A stretch of 64,000 bases of DNA, taken from assembly GCA_033026295.1 (NCBI GenBank), contig CM065176.1, positions 4,535,705 through 4,599,704 on the forward strand, in the 5' to 3' direction. The notes under the pieces are model-generated. The model saw nothing but the letters and a program-made list of their open reading frames with translations. It was not told where the DNA came from and ran no database searches. This DNA comes from Channa striata. Lineage: Eukaryota > Chordata > Actinopteri > Anabantiformes > Channidae. Each line of letters starts with the position of its first letter. Positions within the stretch are counted from its first letter, which is position 1. Below, one piece after another: positions 34,006 through 45,603 of the stretch. The translations under genes were made by a program, and so were the position numbers.

Positions 34006-35549
34006 ACATTGGGCAGATTAGTAGGACCGTTAGCGGCGCACTGCTAGCATACTTTAGCTACATATTTCCGGGTAAATGACATTACTGAGACACTTAGTTA
34101 ACTTCATGGCTTCTCTGTAGTTTACAGTTTGACATTTGCAGTTAACTTGTACTGTTCACTTGTGGCTAATCTTTAGCACGTGTTACATAGCTTTGCTTTA
34201 AGATTAGCCATTCCGGTGCAGGGCGCTTTCTGCTATGAGTTTGTTATTAACGCTACTACAAACTGGATATTGTGCTACTGCTCAGCTCAGTGTTGCTATG
34301 TGGCACTGTGTGATATGGGGTAAGAGTTCACATACACCGAAAAATGGACAGACAAATCAACGGAGTGAGTGAATATGTTATAAGCAGTAGCATTTATTTA
34401 TTCAGTCATTTTGAGCTAAGATAGACTCGCTGTCACTGTTCCCACTAAGCTTCGCACGTGCGCAATTGCACACTGCTGTTACAGTCTCCGTGCTGATAAA
34501 ATCCCTCACACAAAAAATTGACAACCTGAATTGAAAAAAAATTAAACACATAACAATAAATTCTGTACTATTTTTATGTGCCACCGCCGGTGTTTTAGCT
34601 TAGCATAGGAGTGTGTGACATGCTAATGATGCTAAGTGCTGCTTATGTCGACCCTGTATAGTAATGGCAAAACAAACGGGCAGTGGCACATCTCCTCACT
34701 ACACAGGTTATGAACAAGATTTTTTTCATTTTAATTGTCAGTGGGCTAAAGCCCTTAATTAAAAATATTCTGATAGAAATGTAAAAGCTGTAATTTGATT
34801 ATTTTAACTAACCATGTAACTTGGATGGAGGTGATGCTGGCGTGACCACAGTGCACACGTGTGATGTTGCTCACAGTCGTCCGATGGACCGCTCAGGGAG
34901 TTTGTGGGCTTTCTCAGACACATGAAAATTAGACAGAACATTGCTCACTGTATCACAATATTCTGGACTATTTATCCTTACACGTCATTTTTTACACAAA
35001 AAGGTTGAGATTACGATTCAAATATACAAAAATACTCAATGAGCCTTTTATCACACTGAACTTAAAGAAGTTGTGTGGCACCATAGATCAGACAATAAAT
35101 AATCAGTTTTTTTGTTTTATCGTAATAATTATTGTTTCATCCGTTTCATTTTATGTGCATTCATAGAAAATGTAGATTAACTGTACCATAATAAATATTT
35201 TCTGCAAAATGTACTTTTTTTTCTAGAGCTCAGAAAGTGTGGTTTTATTCTGCTGGGAATATTGTTAGTTGAAAATTGCATATGTATGGATTTCCGTTAG
35301 TACTCACTAAGTCTCCTGGTATTTTTTTCAGGATTTCTTGCATATTATTTGTCTAAAACTTGTCAACCAGCTTGTTTAGGCTTGCAAGACCCTCCCCCAG
35401 GGACAAGGTGTGTATTACCACAGTAGACTGAATTTACTGCAGCGAGTCTGCGTTACCTACCTATGTCCCACAACAGCATAGCAGACAGTGAAGCTCAATC
35501 ACTGCTTAGAATCAACCCTGTAGGTTTTGTGCAGGTACTGCGTAGCCCC

Positions 35550-35578
35550 TACACACACACACACACACACACACACAC
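35550..35578. repeat. (CA)n microsatellite
   Basis: About 29 bp of uninterrupted CA dinucleotide in tead1 intron 1. Confidence 0.95.
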
Positions 35579-37199
35579 CTTCCCAGAAAGGTGCTTCTAA
35601 TAGCTCCAACGGCATCACGATGCACTTTGTTTTACTCGCTGATGATACAGTAAATCTCGGTGACAAAGAAAAACAACACAGTGGCAAAGGAACCTTGCTG
35701 CCTACAGGTGGTTTTGTGCTGTATTTGCACAGGCAAACCAGTGCGCAAATACAAATGCTCGCCATAGCGTACGCCACTTGCACAGCCTTCACTAATGCAG
35801 AAGCATGCATCTAACTTTAGGAGCCCATTCTGTTGTAGTTTGGAGTTGGTCTGTAAGCCAGAGCTGTACCGAGAGAGCAGGTGAGAGAGCGAACAGCCAA
35901 GGTTTGTTGTTTTGCCTTTGGCTGTGACCTCCATTAGCCTGTGTACTGGTCACTTGTAAATGACCAGTGAAGCCAGATTATCTTTGGAGCATCCTATTTT
36001 TGTTATTGATCCTGAGGTGTTGGGTAGTTCAGGCGCTGCAGGGAAGATGCGACAGACTGAATCAAATGCACAGACTGAGAGGAACGAACACTGGTGGCTA
36101 AACATGTAATACCCGTGGAGCCTCTTTTTCTTTATGTTAGGTATGGCTGGTACTGGTATCAATATTATCTTGGTAATTTTCCATGTCTGTGGCGCAACTA
36201 AAGCATTTTGTTTTACCAGAGTCAAAGTTCTCATGGCAATTATCATTCTTTAGCTCTATTTGTCATTTTCTTCATGCAGTGTCACTGCGAATTGAAGTAT
36301 AGTTTCAGTTTATGTGACTACTGGAACCCCTCCCCCTTTAGTCTCAACCCCATTTCACTGTGAGCCACATCGGTATTAACGCACATTTTTTTTCATCACT
36401 AAAAGGATAACACAACTTTCTTGGTCAAATCCAAACTTGTATTTAAAAAAACATACTACATTTTAGTGCATTTATTTTGAATTTTTAACCACTGGGAACA
36501 TTTTAAAACATGCTTATTGTAGGTATTAGTTTGAAATGGGGATAACGTTAGTTGTCTGTAGCAACAGGAGATTATTCCCTACATTCAGATGCCCTCACTT
36601 TTATATTTACCTCCAAACAAATTGGGTTAGAGAGTCTGATTGCTAAGTGCTTGTGCTTGTTTCGCTGTCAGACTTTATTGTAGGATGTCACAGTGTTCCC
36701 AGTTCTCAGCAATTAGGTGGTCAGTCAATTTAATCAAACCAATAGTAACGATGCCCAAAAAAATACAAAAATAAGAACCAAGTCTTAATAAACAGGAAAT
36801 ATCTGAGCACCGTGCTCTGCCGTGGCCTGTGATGAAGCTTAGTAAGAGACTATGGAGACAGATGAATAGGAACTAATCAGACTGCTGTATCCTTTTAAAA
36901 AAACTACTACACGCCAACATATTTACGGGATGCACAAGCGCCACACTCTCTGGCTCTTAACCTGCATCTGTCTAAATAAAGCCATACCCAAGTTTTAATG
37001 GACCACAGATGGAAAACACAGTTCAGGGGTAATTCATTTTGTGTTTGTGTGTGTGTGTTTTGAGGAGTGGAGATGAACGCAGAGCCTGTGTTAGCTGTAG
37101 AGAATGTAATTGCAGTGGTGAGTGGGTAGATGGAGTTCGATGTACTCTTCACATTCATGCAGCCATACAATGTTCCTGCTAGGAGCAGAATAGGACTGA

Positions 37200-37248
<49 letters not shown>
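37200..37248. repeat. (CA)n microsatellite
   Basis: About 24 uninterrupted CA units, one of the two longest pure dinucleotide tracts in the window. It is likely polymorphic. Confidence 0.97.
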
Positions 37249-37249
<1 letters not shown>

Positions 37250-37384
37250 GCGCATCGCATGTGGTTTCTGTCTCGGCACAATGCTCCGGAGTTCACACTT
37301 ATTAAATGGTGTTGGTATTGCCGTAACCTCCTCAGGCCCCTCTTGCCACTGGTGGAGGATGTGGGTGCGAGGGTGCACACGCGT

Positions 37385-37570
37385 GTGTGTTCCTGTACTT
37401 GCTTGGTAGTCAGGTCCAAAAGCAGCCTCACAACTTCAAAAGGCTGTTTCAGGCGTCCGACTTGTTTTCAGGGTTAGGCAAGAGGTTAGAGTAAGAGGCG
37501 AGGGATTGCATTACGTCAACGACTTTCCTCTCCAAGATAAAAGTCCTAACTTGTGTGTGCGTGCATATTT
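37385..37570 (+). repeat. teleost interspersed repeat, copy 2 (diverged)
   Basis: Flanked by TG tracts, with 'cagggttaggcaagaggtta', 'gagggattgcattacgtcaa' and a final TG-rich end. The order matches copy 1 at 4440-4720 (gggttag..., then a 'gtcaa(t/c)ga' block). More diverged than the other two. Confidence 0.45.
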
Positions 37571-40500
37571 GTGTGAGTGACATTGTATGTGTGACAGTGA
37601 CCCCACAGGAAGAGGCCAAATAATGGCTGGGTCTGACTCAGCAAAAAATTTCTGGTGGAAGAAGAATAACGCTGGGGGATGGAGACCAGAAAAGGAGCTG
37701 CTAGCTAAACCTTTTACCATCACATTTCCAGGAGGAAATAAGCACTTCACTGTATCAGTGTGCAATCTGTGACCAATTACTGTGTGTGTGCATAAATGGT
37801 AATGCTTCTGTGAGAAGAGATGGTGAAATAATGAGGAGCGCACACTGTGAATCACAGCCTCTTCAGCACTCATAAAGCAAGTTTCTCTCACTGTCTCAGT
37901 CTTTCTCAAGTGTGTATTAGCGCAGAGAAAGAATAAAAGGAGCTTTGCTGGTTTCTTTTCACCGATGCTGCTTTTTCATCCGCCCCACTGTTTTTTAAAC
38001 ATGAAATCGGGTCAGAAGTAATCAAACCAACTGGAGACTTTCATAAAGGTGATTATTTCTTCCCCAACCGCATTGTGCAAAATCAACTAATCAGTAATGG
38101 ATTAATTGAAATCGTGACCATCTGATCTATAAAGAGTGAATGCAGAAACGTGCGTCAGTCGTAAGACAAAATTCACAAGTAATGGAGTACAGAACTGATT
38201 AGAAATGGAGGCACAGGAGGTCAGTTAAGTTGGCATAAAAAGTATTTGTTCGATCTGGGTGATCACACTGACAATCAATGCTAGGCATTGGAGACTAGTT
38301 TCAGAAACTCAAAATGGTCGATTAAAACGGCTCCTTTTTAGTGTTATCATTATTGTGAGTGCCTTAGAAAATGAAAGCAGTGTGAATATGGTGCATGTGT
38401 TCTCTATATCTAAAAATATTTTTAGATATAATGTACCATCCAGCATCATGTTTCATGAATGCTTGGGGAGCCACTGGGGAGATGAGAGCAGTCCAGTAAA
38501 TATTCTGTTGAAACACTTGGACGCTGACACGTAGTCGTGATGCCTTGTGAGAAAGCATAGCTTCTGTTTCTGCTTGTTTACATCCGACACACTTCCTAAC
38601 AAAATGTGTCTTGGGGTAGTGGATCAAATCGATATGTATATGACGTGTAAATGCATATAGAAATGCATTAAGCATTGCACATCTAGCATGTGCAAATAGA
38701 TCCAGTTGATTGGCAGTATTCACACATTTTGCACAAAGTTTTTTTCCTGCTAATGGGCTTATTTTAATATCAAATTTGGAGTATATAACTTAAAGTCTTT
38801 AAATCAAAATCCTATGATTTATCTAAATGTGGAGCATTGGCAGCAGTGCAGACATTTTCACTTTGACAGTTTTTTTACGGTTTTTCAGTGAGGCTCGCCC
38901 TTTTGACCAATCAGAGAAGGCCAAACCTTGTCCGTCACATACTGACACAAAAGGGTTCCTTGCATGTTTCTATCAGATGCCACCGTCTTTGACACAGTGT
39001 GCCTTTTTGATGCTGTGGTTGGATGGAGATTGAACCCACATGCCACAGCAGTTTGATGTCCAAAAGTTACAGATAGTATTTTTAAATGTTGTTAGCAGTG
39101 GATGTTGTTCACTACAGTCAAATGTTAGGGAGGGCTGTGTCCTTTAGGGGCTCTCCTGACAAAAAAATACTTTAAACCTAAACAGATAGTGCTATCCCTG
39201 CAGAAGAACATTCAACTAATTTAACATGAGTTGATATTTAGTTTTCAATTTTGATATTCTAATATTCATTTTTTTCCATCCTGACAGAGTTCAAGATGCA
39301 GAGAAATATCAAATCAGCTGGAATTAGCATCAGCATTAGTCAACCACCAGTCACTAAGACAGATGGCTTGACATGTGCCAGCTTTTCTTTTTGTTTCCAT
39401 TTAAGGTCCAGACACTTCTCTGTTAATACCAATGTGTAGAACTCACATTATATTTTTTACTGCCCTCCCCAACCCACCCTACAAATATTTGAATATTTTC
39501 CCCAAAGCACAAAAATTGGCAGCAGTAAACAAACTAACCTGTTTGAAGCCCCACCCACATTTAGTTAACCCAACGGGTTATGTAACAGCGGTTGCTGCTA
39601 CAGTATTTGTCTGTGTTTTGTCCAACCGTTTGATTTGGATATGAGGTAACATCAATGAGTCAGGGATTGCATGTTTGATGTGAAAGAAGTTTAACAAGTG
39701 CGTATGTAAAACTACAGAACTCTCTGACCACATGAACAATCCCTTTGATCACTATGCAGGAACAGAAACAGCTAAATATATCAAAAACATGCAGCAGAGA
39801 AATTTGCACATCATAAGTTTACCATAACACCACACAAAATTAATGTAGCAAAAGATAAATTGGATTTGTTCCCATACTGCCTATCCCAGGGACAGACTGT
39901 ACATCAGGTCTGGCTGAAATCATTTACAGTACTTGAATACATCCTGACTGTTTGAATAACATGAGGTGTACTTGAACGATCGTACCTTGCAAATGATATG
40001 TCCGCTGTGGAGGCTGCCTTAAAGTGAGATGATGAATGAAGCATCTCTGAATCTGTTCAGATATCGAACGCTTTAGTCACATTTGCGCATAAGTAAAAGA
40101 TGAGTGTTGTGCCTTAAGGACCTTGAAGCAAAAATAATATTATAAAAAAAAAAAAGAAATATCACCTCAGATGCAGAATAATTCTATTTAGGCCGCAAGG
40201 GACCATTACAACATGGCAAAACATTGTAAAGTGGAACAATGTTTGCTTTGAGGATTATGAGAAAATCCTCTTGTATAAAACCTGTGTGTGTGTGTTTGCG
40301 TGTGTATTTGTGCACAATTTGGAAGCAGTTAAAACAGATGCTGTTGAGTGGTCCAGCAGCAAAATCAGTGAGAGGAACTGACTAGCTTGAGATAACACAG
40401 TCAACTTGTAGACCAACAGAACCCCCAACACACACACACACTTATACCTACAGACCCAAGTCCCTCTGGCAATGTAGCCACTTGCACGTCAGTTGTCTTA

Positions 40501-40948
40501 CATTTCCCTTCAGCCTCCCTGCTATTGAGAGCATAGATGCTTAGAGAGACATGCACTGTAGGTGCATAATTACATACATGTTGTTGGTGTGTGGCAGGAG
40601 CCAGTAAGTGCTGTAAGACACAAAGTGAAAGGGGAAGAAAAGGGACGCAGAGAGAGAGAGCATGAGAGTCCAAGGCAGCTGCAGGATTGTGGCTGTATGC
40701 CCTGTGTGTGTTCTCCTGAGGGCTGGCACTGACACCATGAAGCCTGCTGTCCTGGCTGGAGTGGCCTGGGCCTGCCTGGTGACAGAGAGACACACAGAGG
40801 AGGGGCACCCAGGGATCACAGGAGTCGCCCAGTAGTCAGTTGATTGTTGTGTGACTAATGTGTCTCTCCAGCGTCCATCTGCTACTGGGCCCCTCTCGTG
40901 CTCACATCTCCAGAGCTTCACTATAGTTCTTCGATTATCCCTGCAGCC

Positions 40949-40971
40949 TCTTCTCTTCTCTTCTCTTCTTT
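40949..40971. repeat. short (TCTTC)n tract
   Basis: About four to five units of a pyrimidine pentanucleotide in tead1 intron 1. Confidence 0.85.
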
Positions 40972-43900
40972 TCACACTCAGCCCTTTTTAGCCATGTATG
41001 GAATACACATTTATTGCAGTCCTGCGGTGCCCTGATGGCATATTATTCTAATGAATAATCTGATTTGCTTCCACCCGATCCAACATTAATGGAAAAGGTT
41101 GTGTTCAAACTAACATATAGCTGCTTTTAAAGAAGTGCATGTCACGCAGTCACTACTGACCTATTCAATCAGTCTAGCACGTGTTGGCTCTTTTATGCCA
41201 CTGACACTGAAGCATTTAAAAAATATTTTTACAGACATAAAATTGCCACAGAAAACCAACACAAAACATTTCTACAGAAAATAGAGCAATACTTTGTACA
41301 TATACTTTGAACATAATTGATTATCTGCTTAAATGGTGAAACTGCTTTCTTGCTTTCTTGCAACTGCTTTCTTATGCATACACTTCATCATTTTAAAAGA
41401 AAAAAGGTTGCATAAATGGGAAAACTACACAGCTTATTTGCAAAGTGTAATTGCATGTATTTCAAATTAACTATTAAAGATAATAATTAATGTGTAAATT
41501 ACATTATTAAACTATTAAACTAACATATCTAAAAATTATTATAGCATCACAATCTGTAATTTGGCTTTGGGTATGGTGATAAATGAAACGTTACAGCTAT
41601 TTTTTGTAAATATAATTATAAAGTATCAGAGTTTTAGAATGACGATGTATAATCCAGATAAAGGTACTGACAATTTTTGATTGTGTAAAAGATGTTTTGT
41701 GGTCTGTCTTTCACATGTTACTTCTAATAATCCCAGTTTGCATCGATACTGATTGAACAGCATTTTGATAAATGTCTCATTCTGTATGTCAACCGTTTTT
41801 TGTTGTATCTTTGTAATGTAATGTAATTGTAAAGGTCTCAAATGCACAAGGTAAATACTACATCTCTGAGTAGTGGAATAGTTTGTTGTTTGTTGTATGA
41901 ATGTTTGTAAGTATGTTTTAGTTAATTTATAACTTTATGTTTTACATGTACAGTATAAGTTGTATGTGTTTGTACAGACGCACTGTGGTACCGATGTGTA
42001 TGTGAACTATTATGAGAGCTCAGAAGACATTACATAACGTACGAGATTATGGGAATTTAACACTGCAGTGATATTTAAAGTTCAATTTTACGGTCTTTCA
42101 TAAATGACATACCATTTTGTACAGTACGACCTTCTCTGCAGTGTTAAAGTTTCATAGCACCCACACGTCGAGCAGTGAAGTACAATACTAACCGCTGCTC
42201 ATGCTGAGTGTAATGTGTGAAGGCCCTTGCACTATAATACAAACTAGCACGTTTGAGTGTTGGAGATTTTAATTTTAGTTTTAAGCTGATTGAATATGTT
42301 TTTTTGAAAGTGTAGGTGGTTCATTGTTAGCGCTTCAGCGAAGGCCTTCAAAAAGGTCAAATGCTTTGTGAATGGTTCTGCAATAAAATGCAGACATTTC
42401 AGATCATGCATAGAAGAAATGGCAAAAATCGTTCCTTTAACAAAGATATACAATCTTACCAAAATTTTTATCTCTTTGTTGATCGTCTTTAATTTGTGAT
42501 GGACTCCATAATGGAATTACGGGGCAATTCACAAATCATAACTGCCTTAAGAAGAGAGAAAATTAAGACCAGTGCCATAAACCGAATACGAAAACTTATC
42601 TACTCACTAAACTATCTTTACAACCTTTGTCAGGTCACTGTAAGTAAAAAGGCTTTTGTTAAAGGGTTATTGTGCTAAATCAAATTACAAATTGGAAGCT
42701 TAGTGGTGACATTGAAGTCATGTGACTGTGGTGTTGTAGCTTTTTACATCTGGTTTACACTTTACACAAATGTGGTTTTCATCTGTAAAGATTCTGTTGG
42801 TGAGCAAAATGTGTAACTATCATAAACTTGTTACAGAGCTTGGTAAAATGAATTGCTAATGAAAAAAGCCAATTGACCTTTAGTCGAATGAAAAATGCAC
42901 ACTTCCTGGTTGGCCTACGGCAATCCATAATTACTTGTTTAATTTTTTTGTGTCTTGAGGGCGAATAGAACACTGATGAGGCCACATTACCACTGGAGCA
43001 GAGTGATGCATCTGCATCGAGCTTTTTTTAATCTCAACCAAGTCCTGAAGAAATTTGTCTTTTTAGCTGCGAAATGCTCCACCATGTTAATCAGCTAACG
43101 GCTAAGGGGGAACAAATGTGTTTTCGTTTATGGGACTTTGATTGACATTTATTTGCGAAAATCGGCCATTTCATCCATTTTTGAATAAATCACTACAACA
43201 AAATATAGTGTTTTAAAGTCAAGGGCTGCGTTCTTCACTTAGAACATACAGCTGTAAATTTACACACACTGACACTGGGTGTAGAGGAAACAAATCCTGC
43301 AGCCATATACAGCCCACTGAATGAATGAATCCTTGTTTGAATGGAAAACTGCTTGGGGAGGGTAGGAGGCAAGAGGGGAAGAAAGCAAGGCTGGTCGGTT
43401 GGAGAGGAAACGGAAATGAGGGAGAGTAGAATAAGCACGCACAGAGAACCAGAGCACAAACTCTAGTAAAACAAGCAGATCCCATTCATTACACAGGCCT
43501 GTGAGTCGAAGCCAACTGATGTTTTCTTGCAGCTTTGCGGTTTTTTCCCCCAGGTGCTAAAAAATCCATGAGCGCATCTCGAGTGTGTGGACGGGGTTAA
43601 AATGTGTCCGCAATGTTTCCCGCTGCTCTTCATGCTTCAGTTTAACGTGTGCGCATGCACACTGTCAAATGTAATTGTGTTAAAATTAGCCAGGCAGACA
43701 CACACACTCACACTGACATACACTTCACACTGCAGGCTTGTGCAGGCTGTGGTAAGGGACAGTGCATGGGAAGTGTGAACAGTAGAGGACCAGACAAAAT
43801 GACATGTGTTCGCCCAAGGAGCTGGCACTGTAATTGTGTGTGTGTTTTTGTGTGTGTGCGTGCATATGTTGGTGTGTGAGTGTGGTGTGTACTGCGCCAA

Positions 43901-44770
43901 CCCTGCTGTTTACCGTGGGGGATTTTAGAAGAATTGTAGGCAGCTGGCAAGCCCCTTCAGTTTTTCTTTTTTTTTTCTTTTTAAATCTGCTAGTGGCTGT
44001 GTGTAGTAGTAGTACTCTGTCCCTGATTCACTTGCTCCACTTATAAGCATGAAGATTTGTTGATGGGCTACCACAATAGTTTAATAAAATAGGCAATTTC
44101 CTACAGAAAAAGAAGCAATAATTTCCCTCTAGCAGCTGGGATACAGACTTACAACATGTTGATCAGAACTGAATGTTGCAATAAAAGATACTTTAAACAC
44201 ACAGATACACACACAAATTTGTATTTGTTTGTGTGTGTATATATGCATGTGTATATATATTGGCATAAATCAAAACTGTGGAGCTGTGGAGAGATGAGAC
44301 TGGCCCATCACATTTGCTCTGTTTCGATAAATACAATTTTAACTTGTGTTGATCAAATGTGTACACGCAGCCTGGACATTAATCTAAATTAAATGTCATC
44401 ACCACATTGTTCACAGAAACCAGGATAGTAAAATGTGGTTTCTTACGCTCGCAGGACATTTATCTTTGAATTTTGCTCTTATGTAGACTGGACACTAACA
44501 CTGTATTTAGACTTGTTAATAACCTTAATAGTGTTGTTGATGTATTTTAATTGATTACGTTTTTAAAGATAGAAAATTATTAATAGATTTCCCACCATGC
44601 GTCTCTTTAGACCTAAAATACAACTTTTGTATTTTGTTGTTTGAAATTTTAAAACTTTAGTTTCAAACATGATATGAACTCGTGTGTGTTTTTATAAAAT
44701 TTAAATTTCTTTTTTTTTCACAAGGAGCAACCAGGATAAGGTTAGTGTTGAATTCAGTGCCTGTCCCCAG

Positions 44771-44928
44771 GCACTTGGAATTTAACAATGTTAGTGGGAG
44801 CAATCTCCGATGCTGTCTTTGTGCTATTTTGGTCCAAAATGGCTTTGACAGCTGCAGCCACAACTTTTTTATACTACACGAAGAACAGACTGTTTGAACT
44901 GGGAAATGTCAAAGGAAAGAAAAGACTG
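44771..44928 (+). other. candidate additional tead1 5' UTR exon with small ORF
   Basis: The segment has a pyrimidine-rich acceptor (ctgtccccag ending at 44770) and donor CTG|GTAAAG at 44929, and is more balanced in base composition than the AT-rich flanks. An ORF opens at ATG 44788 and, in the same frame, at a well-placed ATG at 44839 (context caaaATGg). From 44839 it reads MALTAAATTFLYYTKNRLFE then LGNVKGKKRL. If spliced to 45227 it ends after VPGV with TGA, giving a 34-residue upstream ORF. I do not recognise the peptide. It may instead be a conserved non-coding element or chance. Confidence 0.3.
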
Positions 44929-45226
44929 GTAAAGCTGACTTGCCTTCTGCATCCGATAAAGGTTCTATGTTAGTACAACTCAAACTGTTTAGTGTTACCC
45001 TGTGTAAAATTATGAACTATAGGCAGACGATTTCCATGCAATTTTCTACCTTTATTAACAGACTAGATCGTAGAGAGTGCCAATTGGGCTTAGTTTTTGA
45101 AATTTCTGCCAAATCAAATGATGGTTTAGTGTTCTACTTCTTGTTTGCTGTGTGCTTTACCATAATAAAAGTTAAACTTAAAAATTTTGAAGCAAAGCAT
45201 TCAATCTTTTTCTTTCTTCATTTTAG

Positions 45227-45603
45227 GTTCCTGGTGTGTGACGGATTTTGGACCAGCTTGTTGGGCCTCCTCCAATCTACCATCGACTTCAGTATTACTT
45301 TTAAAAGTTTGCAGTTTTAGTCACCATCTTTAAACATTAGTTTTCCGTTAGCTTTCCATAGCTATTGCCATTATTAGTACACATAGTTACCTGCCAGCAT
45401 GGAGCGCAGTAGCTGGAGTGGCAGTGAGAGTCCAGGGGAGGACATGGACAGACTGAGTGATTCTGGAGGAGACAAGACTATGGACGGGGACCCTGAGGGG
45501 GTCTGGAGCCCTGATATTGAGCAGAGCTTCCAGGAGGCCCTGGCCATCTACCCACCCTGTGGAAGGAGAAAAATTATACTATCGGATGAAGGAAAGATGT
45601 ACG
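45227..45603 (+). CDS. tead1: tead1 start-codon exon (5' UTR plus codons 1-69)
   Basis: The acceptor cttcattttag ends at 45226, so 45227-45398 would be 5' UTR and coding starts at ATG 45399. The start has A at -3 and G at +4 (ccagcATGg), and an in-frame TAG lies at 45384-45386, so translation cannot begin further upstream in this exon. The 68 full codons encode the acidic/Ser-rich N-terminus and the first half of the TEA domain, ending EGKMY plus the first base of Gly. The donor is GTGAGT. The coding part is certain. The exon's left edge is inferred from the splice-site pattern. Confidence 0.93.

Larger units (their letters stand above)
28846..45226 (+). other. tead1 intron 1
   Basis: 16.4-kb intron between the presumed first exon and the start-codon exon. 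It contains microsatellites (30820-30905, 30985-31035, 35550-35578, 37200-37248), a G-rich block (31789-31982), a fish repeat (33774-34005), a further interspersed repeat copy (37385-37570) and a possible extra 5' UTR exon (44771-44928). The long stretches 32000-33770, 34010-35540, 35580-37190 and 37580-44700 show no recognised gene. ORFs there are short and mostly run through CA/TG tracts or have no recognisable similarity. Confidence 0.6.

Noticed and set aside
36907..37477. 174- and 115-codon ORFs around a CA repeat
   Set aside because: Both are microsatellite read-through (Cys-Val and His-Thr repeats) without homology.
43219..43485. Three overlapping minus-strand ORFs rich in Pro/Ser/Leu
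   Set aside because: No start context, splice partners or domain, and overlapping frames suggest chance in purine-rich sequence.
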